A stretch of DNA of 64,000 nt from Zychaea mexicana (lineage: Eukaryota > Mucoromycota > Mucoromycetes > Mucorales > Lichtheimiaceae): contig NW_026516711.1 in the NCBI RefSeq assembly GCF_025766255.1, positions 1-64,000 of the forward strand, written 5' to 3'. Every line of letters begins with the position of its first letter. Within the stretch, counting starts at the first letter, position 1. The notes beneath the pieces are model-generated. The model was not told the origin of the DNA and made no database searches. It saw only the letters and a program-made list of their open reading frames with translations. Shown in pieces: positions 22,986 through 33,211 of the stretch. The position numbers and the translations under genes are program-made.

Positions 22986-23155
22986 TCCTAAACTAGAAAC
23001 TATTGCTGATTGTATCCTTGAGCTCGTTGTGCCTTCCTTTGCCTTCAATAGGATGATAATTTGGCTAGGTGGAAGTAAAAAGCAGCCAATGATTGACTTG
23101 ACACACTTGTTGAATAGTATTTTCATGCATGGGGGTCAATTTTGTGGCACTGTAT
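22986..23155 (-). pseudogene. Tc1/mariner-type transposase relic (C-terminal DDE part)
   Basis: On the minus strand, one frame with stops reads LTPMHENTIQQVCQVNHW, then PNYHPIEGKGRHNELKDTI. This matches the layout of the end of a Tc1/mariner transposase: an Asn-x-Pro-x-His-like block with HEN.. helix, about 20 residues, then the (S)PN.NPIE motif holding the last catalytic acid, then a basic helix. At least two stop codons interrupt the frame and the usual LPPYS is damaged. No terminal inverted repeats were located. This is inferred from motif order only. Confidence 0.45.
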
Positions 23156-24694
23156 TGCAGGGACATTAGTCTGAATACAGGGAAGTTCACAGATCACACT
23201 TGAAAAAGACCTTGACTGTTGTTGTTGTTGTTACCAACATTCAGCATGATTTAGCATTCCAGTGACACGTTCGTGAGTATAATACACAGTGAACAAAGCC
23301 TGCATTTGACATGTACGGCATACGTTGTGACAGGTGATGCATGCAATGATGCAGCTGACGCAAAAACGCGGGCAAGTTTATACGTATGACAATGAAACAG
23401 TTCTGCCGTCATTTTTTGTGTCTCTTACTCATAGAAAAATTGTATTTGGCCGCGATTGTTTTGGACTATCAGTAATTCTTGCACGAGCCCATAGAGGATG
23501 GTTTGATGCTCTTGCTCTTGTAGCACGTTTCTCACATATTTAAATTCGTATAGCTGCTGGCTCAGGTCCACATGTACATAAATCCCTTTCTCTTCGCTTT
23601 TCAGCGACTAATGCAATGTACCAAGAGAAGCAAGTCTTTTGTTTCTGCTGATGGATGAGTGATGCTATAGTGCCCGCTAGTAGCGATTGCTACAAGTCAA
23701 TGTAGATCATAATGCAGGAGAGTGTGTCCTGTCTTACGATACATAGTGCTACTCTGAAATCACATTCTTTAAATGCTGCTGATCGCTCGTTTAAGATTAA
23801 TGTGCCACGAAAAAGTTGTGCAGTTGTAATGTGATTTAACTGTTCAGATTACAAAACTTAGTTATTGATTCACGGTAGATGCTATAGATGTGGAGGTATA
23901 TGTGTGGGATACACACCTGTATAGTTCCTATTCATACACCTGTCTGATCTGAAAGCAATGAACTAGAAAACCGACGTGGTGGAGTTTAACAACAATAATC
24001 AGCCGATATACTGTGCCGCAACCTGCGATCCACAGCGGTGACACAAAAAAACAGATCATCTTGACTGCAGGTTCATCCATCAGTATATGTTATTCTGCTT
24101 ATTGGGGAAAAGAAAGATACAGATCATTTAGAAAAAAGAGCATATTTAAAAGCCAACTACAGTGCTTCGTGGTTTTTTCTCTGCGTTGTAATGCTGTTAT
24201 TGTTTAGGTCATTTGGGAACTGGAACACATACTTTGTTAAATAAAGTTTTCTTATTATGCACGTATGTCCTTGCGGGTCTAGCAATTTTTAGTAATAAGC
24301 TTTTTTTATTTTAACCGGCACATTGTTTTTACGACACAATCTGGGCCGCTGTCACGGCTGTTGCAGATCCCTGTTCCTTGTTGCAAACAGTATACATACT
24401 TTGAAGTATTATTTCTCAAATGTGTGGGGTCTTGATTTGTATAGAGAGTAAAGTAGCATCAGTAAGCAATGTGAGCAAAATCTCTCATAGTCTAGTCATT
24501 GCCATAGCTGAAAATAAGATAGAGTGGTGTTGCCGCTCCTACTGCTCATCAGTTTAAGACTGCCTTGCTCGTGTAGACGAGGGCACTGCTGCTTCTCTAC
24601 TTTCCAGCTGCTGACGAGATGTATACACCCGTCGTGTTTTATGTCCTATGCAGCCAGTGTATCCGAGTGCACGATGATAGCAAATTAGAGCCAC
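23156..24694. other. Degraded intergenic region, no convincing gene
   Basis: Contains a short GTT run near 23219-23231 and an open frame at 23334-23543 (+) ending LALVARFSHI that has protein-like composition but no recognised motif. It may belong to a lost gene. The rest shows no coding features, RNA genes or clear repeats. Confidence 0.4.
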
Positions 24695-24766
24695 GAGAAC
24701 TGTTGTTGCCATGAGAACTGTTGTTGCCATGAGAACTGTTGTTGCCACGAGAACTGTTGTTGCCAT
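24695..24766 (+). repeat. Minisatellite, four 18-bp units
   Basis: Four tandem copies of GAGAACTGTTGTTGCCAT, the third with a final C instead of T. The unit is a multiple of three and stays open on the minus strand (ATTVLM-type peptide), but there is no gene context, so it is taken as a non-coding tandem repeat. Confidence 0.9.
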
Positions 24767-25867
24767 AAGAACGATGAACTAGACTCCGATGGTTTTATTT
24801 TTGTGCTGTGTACGACAATCACATCCCAGGTTTCTCCTGGATGTAAACAACGCGAGCCTGATTATTGCAATCGTAATCAGACAAACAATCAAAAGAGAGT
24901 GTCAAACTGTATTTCGCGGGCAAGTATATATTCAGTGTGGCAATCAGGAGTCCGCACCCTTTTTTCTTATCCGGAGTACATTCGCATGGCAGAAAAGGGC
25001 TGTGTTCACACACATCTGTACACCCTGCATGTATCTGGTATATTTGTACCGTTTGAATTTTTTAGCGAAATCTTTCATGGATAGCTAGTGCCTCAGCGAT
25101 GTTGTATATGCACCTGCTTCTCTGACCAAACATTTTGGAATGGATACTGTTGGGGGTGGGGGAACGAGTGGTCTGTGAATGGATAAATGATGTGTACATA
25201 ATCTCAAACGCTATGAGACACAGCAACAGGATTACCGCGGGTTCAAACAGAACAGGAAATAAACAGTATCACAAACAAGATCAAATAGAAAGAGCGTTGA
25301 TTATTCCGCGCTGGAATGGCTATGCTGGGGGGAGGAGTCAGAAGAGAGACGCTGCTACGTGTAAGGGAGGCAACAAGTGGTATTAGTGCTGTTATAACGA
25401 TGACCGAAAGCGCTTGTCACCATTTTCCGACGTATACTTTTGAAGCTAACTTTGCTACCCACCTAGAAAGAGTGTGCTTTTTCTTAATAGCTCCCCACAA
25501 ATTTATTTCCATGTCAACGCAGACAGCAAAAGTTTTCTCATCATATGCAGGATTCACGTGCGTACCAGCGCAAAGTAAGCCTCATCACACACCTCTCGAA
25601 GGTTACGCAACGTAGCAGCGAGATTCGGTAACGCGGGCGGCTAAAGGATCTGACTAATGTTCGGCCGTCATTACAACGAAGCCTTGCTATTGGCGCATCA
25701 GACACCGGAAAAAAATTTTTGGTACCCCGGTCCATGTTTTTTTAAAAGGCATCGCCTCTTTTGGTAAAGAAGCCCCCCTCTTCTTTTCCTCTCCTGCCTA
25801 ACTTTCGCTTTCTCTTCTTTCTTCCTCTCCCCCCACTCTTCCACATTCCCTCTTCATTGTCCTTGCC
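24767..25867. other. Intergenic region with the HEM1 promoter
   Basis: No gene seen. The last 130 bp before HEM1 are strongly C/T-rich on the + strand (CTTCTTTTCCTCTCCTGCC, CTTCCTCTCCCCCC), as is common just upstream of highly expressed fungal genes. No TATA box was found. Confidence 0.45.
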
Positions 25868-27867
25868 ATGGAGTTTGCCCTTTCGCAAGCCAAAAAGACC
25901 TGCCCCTTTTTGCACGTCGCCTCAACCTCGTCTCTTCGTAGACTTTCAACCTTGCCTGCAGGCGCACAGAAGAGCAATGCTCTGCTCAACAAGGCTCAAC
26001 AATGCCCCGTCATGAGCAAGGCCATGGAAGCCCAGGCTACTACTACTACTACTACTGCTACTACCTCAACAACTCAGCAACAGACTCGCACCTTTTCGAC
26101 ATCGCGTGCATCTTTGCAAAAGCCGACGCCTTCGGTCAAGGCCAAGGCTGTGGAGAACACCGAGTCTGGTAAACAGAATTATATATGTTTGAGGGCTGGG
26201 GTTTCGCCCGTGAAGCTACGACTCCTAACAGGAAAATTCTCCAAACCACCGTTTATAGTCATGGCACCCAAGGCACCTTTTGCTGCCAGCGCCAACAACG
26301 TCGCTAAGGAAAAGCCAGTCGCCTTCAACTCAAAGTCCAAGCACTTTGACTACGAAGGATACTACGAACACGAACTCAGCAAAAAGCACAAGGACAAGAG
26401 CTATCGCTACTTCAACAACATCAACCGCTTGGCGCAGAAGTTCCCTCGCGCACACACGGCTCGTGTTGAGGATGAAGTGACGGTGTGGTGTGCCAACGAT
26501 TATCTGGGCATGGGAAGAAGCCCTGTCTTGACCGAAACGATGAAGTAAGTACAACACCTACTACTTCTTCTTTACCGACCGCCATCATCATCATCATTAC
26601 GTGTGTGGGAAAAAACACTCTGATAAACAAGTCAATACTTATTATTATCTATCTCTCTCTCCTCTCCTTACACAGACGTACGTTGGATCGCTACGGTGCT
26701 GGTGCCGGTGGCACGCGCAACATTGCCGGCAACGCCGATCTCCACCTTCGACTTGAATCCGAGTTGGCGGATCTACACCACAAGGAGGGCGCACTCGTGT
26801 TCTCATCGTGCTACGTGGCAAATGATGCCACTCTCGCAACACTCGCCAGCAAGCTTCCTGGCTGCGTCATTTTCTCAGACCAACTGAACCATGCTTCGAT
26901 GATTCAGGGTATGCGCCACTCTGGTGCCCAAAAGAAGATTTTCCGCCACAACGACATGGCCCATCTGGAAGAATTACTGCAGTCTGTCGACCCTGCCACC
27001 CCCAAGATCATCGCCTTTGAGTCTGTCTACTCAATGTGCGGCTCTATTGGACCCATCCACGACATTGTCGCCTTGGCTAAAAAGTACGGTGCCATCACAT
27101 TTTTGGACGAAGTGCATGCAGTCGGCATGTACGGCCCGCGCGGTGCAGGCGTTGCCGAGCATCTTGATTATGACCTGAACGCTGCGCATCCTACCATGGG
27201 CAATGGCTCCATTGTCGATGAAATTGACATCATCACGGGCACTCTCGGCAAGGCCTACGGTGTCGTCGGTGGCTACATTGCTGCCTCTGCCTCGCTCGTC
27301 GACATGATCCGCTCCTATGCCCCTGGCTTCATCTTTACTACTTCGCTTCCCCCTGCTGTCGTCTCTGGCGCCATGCAGTCGGTCAAATACTTGAAGGTCT
27401 CGAACTCTGAACGCCAGATGCAGCAGATCAACACGCGCGTCGTCAAGTCCCGCTTAGCTGAATTGGGCATCCCCGTCGTCCCCAACCCTTCGCACATCGT
27501 GCCTGTCCTCTTGGGTGATGCCGCTTCGGCCAAGCTGGCCTCTGACGAGCTCTTGTCGGAACACGGCATCTACGTCCAAAGCATCAACTATCCTACGGTG
27601 CCTGTCGGTGAGGAACGTCTCCGTATCACCCCCACGCCTGGTCACAACTCTGAAATGATTGATCACCTCGTCCATTCCTTGGAGACTATCTGGAACCGCT
27701 ATGGTTTCCGTCGTGTCAACGACTGGGCTGCTGAAGGTGGTCGCGCTGGTGTCGGCATGGCTCAGCCTGCTCAAGTCCAACCCCTCTGGACCAACGGCCA
27801 GCTTGGTTTAGATAAGGTTATTGAATCCAAAGCTGTTAAGCAGCAGTCCTCGTCCACCGTTGCCTAA
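25868..27867 (+). CDS. HEM1: 5-aminolevulinate synthase, mitochondrial
   Basis: This PLP enzyme condenses glycine and succinyl-CoA to 5-aminolevulinate, the first step of haem synthesis in the mitochondrial matrix. Exons 25868-26168, 26232-26544 and 26676-27867 close in frame to 601 residues. The presequence carries two Cys-Pro haem regulatory motifs (CPFLH at about residue 12, CPVM at about 47), which in other organisms let haem block import. The catalytic core is clear: [43 protein letters not shown], and the PLP lysine in [14 protein letters not shown] (about residue 396), then the RITPTPGH block. The proposed first intron (26169-26231) is 63 nt, has GT...CTAACAG, a multiple-of-three length and no stop, so unspliced RNA would add 21 residues. 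The core is certain. Confidence 0.96.
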
Positions 27868-29591
27868 AGGAGGCGATAAAAATGAAGCGAGTACAATTCT
27901 ATATTTCCGAACTCGCCGCTCTTGGTTGATTAAGACAAATAAACTTATCCGGTTTCTTATCTATGTTATTTCATCACATCCTGGGTCTCCCTTTGTACTA
28001 TTTGTAATGAAGTCTCTGAGTATACCGCAACTCCGCACGCAAGGCGCTGTGGCACTTGTAACATGCAGAGATGTCATCGTTCGTCATGCAGCCACAAAAG
28101 GGATGACTTGCTCTCGCGGAAGTAACTGCTAAATTTTAGGCATTGTGCTAGATTGTTCCAGCCCTTGTGCCGACTAAAATACGTTGTCACCTTATTGTTT
28201 AGCGCTCGCAATGTTTTCGAAGCGATTGCATATGCTACATTTTCACTGCATGTTGGTGTTTTAAACTGAATGCCTGTCCCTCTACATGAAGTAGTCGATA
28301 ACAGGACAAGTACTATGAACTTCAAAGTGATGTCTCCCAGCCCAGACTGCACTAGATCTAAGGAAGTATCACTTTTCCGTGCAGCAAGATTGGGATAGAG
28401 TGAGTATTAAAAAAGGTTGATAGTTCTCGCTAAGACCACAAAGTGCAAACCTTCAGACGTTAACGAACCCGACTGACTCGGTCGGTATCGTTCGTCGAAA
28501 TTGCTCCCTGGGCTGACATGCGAGCAGTAAATTTAGCATACTTTGCATAAAGAAGTCTACGTACTTCCATAGCAATGAACAATTTGCGAATCTGACTCGC
28601 AATATATATTATTATAGACGGCTGAATAACACAAGTTATTCATCTTCTCAAGACGAATTTCTCTTCTTTACTTTGGTTAAACCCCTTATTCTTCCGTCCT
28701 CCTAAATAGCCGAGTATTCTTTTCCGTCTTTCTACTTCTCTCTTCTCATCCCAGATAAATAAGACACTAAGCATGCTTCTAATGGCTCAATATGTAGATG
28801 ACGAAGTGCGATACACATTTAGTTGATAAAAAACAGGTCTTATTTGAATGTGCCAGGATATTATAGCATGCTGTGTTTGATCCTAAAGAAGAGGAGGACA
28901 TGAAGGTCATCTGACCTTGTAGTAGAGGTCTAACTTTAAGTGATCCTCTTATGCAGGACGATGTTTTGTGTAAAAGATGAGATTTTCCCATTTACCATCA
29001 TAGTAGATCTTACTTATTCACCATGCTTTTGGAACTATTGTCTATGCAAATGATATCGTAGCACATATCTTTTTTTATATCACATCGGCATCAGGAATCA
29101 CTTGGGGTAGCTGACTGAAAGCGACCACTTATTGCTATTACGAATAGTATAGAAGCAGAGTGCGTCTTAGTTTACGCGTTTCATGGACAAAGACGTTTGA
29201 CATTAACAATGCTCGACAAAATAACTGCTTTGCGCGTTGCAAAAGAAGAAGGAGGGGCAATTTATCTATTGAAAATACTAGTACTATACGGTATTGAATC
29301 ATCTTAAATAAATGCTTACTTGTCGAAGCAGCAGCGGGAACCAAATGAACGACAAAATGACCCAAGATGTCGGATAACACGTGAAACATGTCCAATCTAT
29401 CAAAGTGGTGTTGTCTCCAACACGAAGTAGAGCCGGGGCGATCAATTGTATTATGCAACGGTTTTACAATATGACGTGGGTTTATCGTCATTTTTTTCCC
29501 ACTGATCGACAGCTGCGGCTTTCTTTATAAATACAAACAAACCTCAGTTTACTTTTTTTCAAAGTTAACAAACAAACTAGCGATATACGAA
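27868..29591. other. Intergenic region, no gene seen
   Basis: About 1.7 kb, AT-rich. Open frames on the minus strand (28074-28352; 29138-29491) have no motif, good start or splice context. The right end holds the CsbD-like promoter. Confidence 0.45.
29526..29533 (+). promoter_or_regulatory. TATA-like box of the CsbD-like gene
   Basis: TATAAATA lies 66 bp before the ATG, fitting a strong, inducible promoter. No clear heat-shock element was found nearby. Confidence 0.55.
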
Positions 29592-29828
29592 ATGGATTCA
29601 CAAAACGCAAACAAGGCTTCTGCTAAAATTGATCAAGCCACTGGCGATGTTAAAGAAACTGTCGGCGCTGCTACCAACAACGACAAGATGCAGGCCGAAG
29701 GCAAGGCTGAACGCGGTCAAGGTCAAGTCGACGAAATGACAGCTAACGTCGAAAGCTTTGTCAAAGGCATCAAGGATAAGACAGAAGGCGCATGGAAAGG
29801 CCTTGTCAACAGTATCACTGGTAAATAA
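29592..29828 (+). CDS. CsbD-like stress protein
   Basis: A 78-residue, intronless, hydrophilic protein. It has the CsbD-type pattern of short amphipathic helices rich in Lys, Glu, Ala and Gly: SAKIDQATGDVKETVGAAT, then MQAEGKAERGQGQVDEMTAN, then IKDKTEGAWKGLVNSITG. CsbD-like proteins are induced by general stress in bacteria and are common in fungi, where relatives are also described as cruciform- or mismatch-DNA-binding proteins; their mechanism is not settled. Length is normal for the family. It converges on CCR4 with 157 bp between stops. Confidence 0.88.
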   Translation: MDSQNANKASAKIDQATGDVKETVGAATNNDKMQAEGKAERGQGQVDEMTANVESFVKGIKDKTEGAWKGLVNSITGK

Positions 29829-29985
29829 AGCCTTGTATATGATTCATCTTTAATCCCGTTCCTCTTAATCCTTGTATACAACACCTCTATATGTACAAAA
29901 AACACCACACAAGCAAGTATAATACAAAGTTACTGTTATACTATATAGACTATTCATTTATATTACAGTTTCTGTTATTTTATTA

Positions 29986-32651
29986 TCATGAAAAGGGTGA
30001 TAAATGCCTGTTGTTGGTATGCGAATGATGGTGCTGGGTAGTGGTGGTAGTAGTAGTAGAATGGTTACTCTTGCGGACAGCAGACTTCTCGGTGTTCTTT
30101 TTCTTGAATCTGAGTTGGGCCGCTATAGCAATATGACTATCCAATTCGTATGCACATAACACAATATGTACAAGCATACGCACGCAAACACACAAACACA
30201 CACAGAGCCCAGAGAGTAACAATATAAGTTTGTCAGAACTCAGAATTCCCCTGTATGATCTCAAATCACGTGATGCAAAAACACCCAACCCTACTACTAT
30301 GCTGTGTTATTGCATGTAAATTGGGTACTTACTCGGATGGAAAATGAGGATTAGGGAACCCGACGACCTTGTCCAGATAATCCTGATCAATAGGGCCCAA
30401 GACAGAGACGGTATCCAGCGTGTCTGTCGTGTACCAGATGTAATCCAACACGCCTCTGAACCTTGGGGTATAATTGGTGAAAGATAATTCGCCAATGCTT
30501 GCATAGGCGCTTTTCAATGGCGACGACAAATGATGTTTCAAGCCCTCGGTGGTATACTTCCCATAGACATGACTGCCAAAGTCGCTATGGTTTTGTTTGA
30601 CCGATCCTTTGGCCAATAGCTCGTATACGCCTGAATCTGGCGTTGAATTAAAGTCACCGCATATCACTGTAGGAATCGACACAGACGATTTTGTTGCTGG
30701 TGATCCTCCTTCCTCGTGGGTATGCTTTTCTGTAAACCGTTCAATTTCTTCCAGAAGGATACCGACTTGGACAAGCTTCACATCGGCAAATTGGGGATCC
30801 CAATGGATATGGGAGTTTGCAACGAGCACACGCAAGCCTGTCTTTTTGTCTTGAAGCATAATCATCACGGCCACATTGTCTTTGATCATGACCCGGTTGA
30901 ATGTGTCTCCACTTTCTTTCAGATCGGCGCGCTGCAGAACTTTTTGGCTGTACTCGAGTAGATGATGCGCGACCAGTTTAAATCTGTATGAAATAGTAGG
31001 TCAGCTGAGTGTTTCGCCTAATAATCATCCTCAACTCTCTCCTTCCCTCTCTCACATCCTTTCCCGTCGCGTATACAAATTTGTAAAAAAGAGTGATAAC
31101 AAAATCAGAACCTGGATGCCTTGTAGAAGATAGCGCAACCATCCACTGAACGACGCTCTTCATCCGTCATGGTCTTTGCACGCGACTTTGGAAAGAATAT
31201 ACTCTCATAACCACCGGCTTCCTGGAATCGGTCTCGAAAAAAGTCTTCGAATTGAGACATTTCAATTTCCTAAGCAATATGCAGGACTCCAACATTAGTA
31301 AAAACACCCTACTTCTCGTTCGTGCCTTGGACACATCAACACAAAACTAGCCACACACTTGTTTTCTTATTCCATTTACCTGAAGGCATACGACATCGCT
31401 ATTCCAGCGCAAGATCTCAGTCATGAGAAGTTCTTTGCGATAATCCCATCCCAATGCCCACGACGGAGTATATCCATACGCTTGCGTTGTTGCGTACTTT
31501 TGACAAAGCACATTGTAACACAAGACGGAGAGCTTCTCCGCCGGATCATCCTTTTTATCGTCGTCTACTTCATCATCATCCAATACACGAATCATTTCCC
31601 GTTGTGGTGGAGGCATGCCCACTACATGGCAAGAAGATAACGAATGATTACGCTGAGAAAACTTATATCTCTTTCATGTTCTCAGACCAGCAATCATCAC
31701 AATCCCACCACAAGTATGTTTACCTTCAGCATTTTCACGCAAGTTTGCAATCACCGCAGCCGAGCCTTCCTCCAGCAACAATTGCGACAGATCCGAACTG
31801 ATTGGATTCCCTTCCAAACCGAGGGTTTCCAGCTGATACAGAGTGCCCAGTTCGGTCGGCAAATTTGCCAGCTGATTATCAAACAACAACAACTCCTTAA
31901 GCCGCACTAAAAGGCCCAGTTCAGCGGGTATTTGTGTCAATTGGTTCGACGAGACATCCAAGATGGTCAGCTGCGTCAGCTTGGATAAACTTGTTGGTAG
32001 TCTCGTCAGGTTGTTGTGGTTGATGTAAAGCACCGTCAAAAATAAATAGTCGGCGGTTAGAACGGGTGACAAGTTGTTTAATCCCATGCCGCCCATATCC
32101 AATGTCGACCAAGTATATTCTTCTCCTTGTTCTTGTTGCTGCTGTCGTTGTTGTCGTATCGCTTCTGCCGCTGCTGCTTTGCCGCTAGAAGTAGCACCGG
32201 GTTGATTCGCACTCAAGTCATTTTGCAGGAGTCGTTGCGCAGGATGAGTCAAGGTAATAGGGTTACAGCTAGGTGCAGTACGCGCCATGAGCGCAGCCGT
32301 CCGAGCATGATGATGTGGCGACGACGACTGACGGGACCGTTGAGCATAACTGTACTGGCGATCAAAGTGTGGACCGACGCCATTTCCTCCAATAGCTGTA
32401 GTTGTAGCCATGGTGGTGGCTGTAGAAGTTGTATTGAGAGCAGAGGAGAGGAAACCATTACTGCTGCTACCGTTGACATTAGACGCGAAAGGAGATGACG
32501 TTGCAGGGCCACCAGACGAGGAGGACTGATGCAAACTGGACAAAGAGGTCGGCTTGGAAGGCACAGCACTAGAACTTAGCGATAAAGCCGGATACCGTGC
32601 AAAAGCGTTAACTGCGCTTGCGCTGCTGTTGCTACCGTATGTTGGGTACAT
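29986..32651 (-). CDS. CCR4: Ccr4 deadenylase (LRR plus EEP nuclease)
   Basis: Ccr4 is the poly(A) nuclease of the Ccr4-Not complex and starts mRNA decay in the cytoplasm. Five minus-strand exons close in frame to 709 residues: 32651-31724, 31621-31380, 31269-31112, 30983-30333, 30136-29986. Residues 1-190 are disordered (Ser, Gln, Ala). Leucine-rich repeats follow (LYINHNNLTRLPTSLSKL, LDVSSNQLTQIPAELGLL, LLFDNQLANLPTELG); these bind the Not1/Caf1 side. The EEP domain has LSVLCYNVLCQKYAT, the metal Glu in DVVCLQEIE, ANSHIHWDP, CGDFNSTPDS, LDYIWYT and the closing PSDHIAI with the catalytic His. The third donor is GTTCTG, less usual than the others, but the join keeps phase. A short His/Thr tail ends the protein. 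Ccr4 is preferred to nocturnin or angel because of the LRRs. Confidence 0.94.
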
Positions 32652-33211
32652 GGAAAGATGATAAAAGGCAGATCGTTCCAGGGCATATAGAGGGGAAGAC
32701 AGGGTGTGCTATTGTTTCTTGCTGTTGCAAGAGAAAAATAAATCAAAAACAGCAAAAATCCTTATTTAGAAAGTAAGGGGGTACAGTGTACACACGTTCG
32801 AGTTTTCACTGCCAAATGCAGCACTAGAATACATGTATCATCCAGTCTTCATGTTCAAGCTCTTAAGGGATGCAATAGTTTTTCATTTTGTTGGGTTTTG
32901 TATATATGAAAAGAAAAAGAGAAGGCCAGCAGATATACAGTTGAACTATTTTTCGTCGTTTCGTGAAAAGAAAAAGGATATATGCCAACAGATTAAAGTT
33001 GGGTTATGTGGGGAAAAAAGAAAGGCATTAAGGGGGAAAAGAAAAGAGAGAAGAATAGCCAAATGACAGGGAACAAATAGCTACTAGAACTTTGAACAGA
33101 GATGACCTTTGTGTTGCAGTAGCAGTCGCAGTAACGGTAGTAGTAGTAGTAGTAGTAGCAGTAGTAGCATTAGTAGTAGTGCTATTATCAGTATGATTGT
33201 TATTACTATCT
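32652..33211. other. Intergenic region between CCR4 and the HMG gene
   Basis: Holds the CCR4 promoter and the HMG-gene 3' region. Purine-rich on the + strand (AAAAAGAGAAGG, GAAAAGAAAAAGG) with a TAG/GTA triplet repeat at its right. No gene is seen. Confidence 0.45.
33137..33186 (+). repeat. (GTA)n trinucleotide microsatellite
   Basis: An interrupted run of GTA units, (TAG)n in another phase, with a few CAGTAG and CATTAG variants, just past the stop of the HMG gene. Confidence 0.8.

Noticed and set aside
23334..23543. Open frame with peptide LTHRKIVFGRDCFGLSVILA
   Set aside because: Protein-like composition but no recognised family, isolated in a degraded region; left as a note only.
25225..25265. 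GGTTCAAAC resembling a tRNA T-loop
   Set aside because: No matching acceptor, D or anticodon stems could be drawn around it.
28074..28352. 92-codon minus-strand frame between HEM1 and the CsbD-like gene
   Set aside because: No motif and no good context; likely chance.
29138..29491. 117-codon minus-strand frame upstream of the CsbD-like gene
   Set aside because: Lies in the promoter region of the CsbD-like gene, with no motif.
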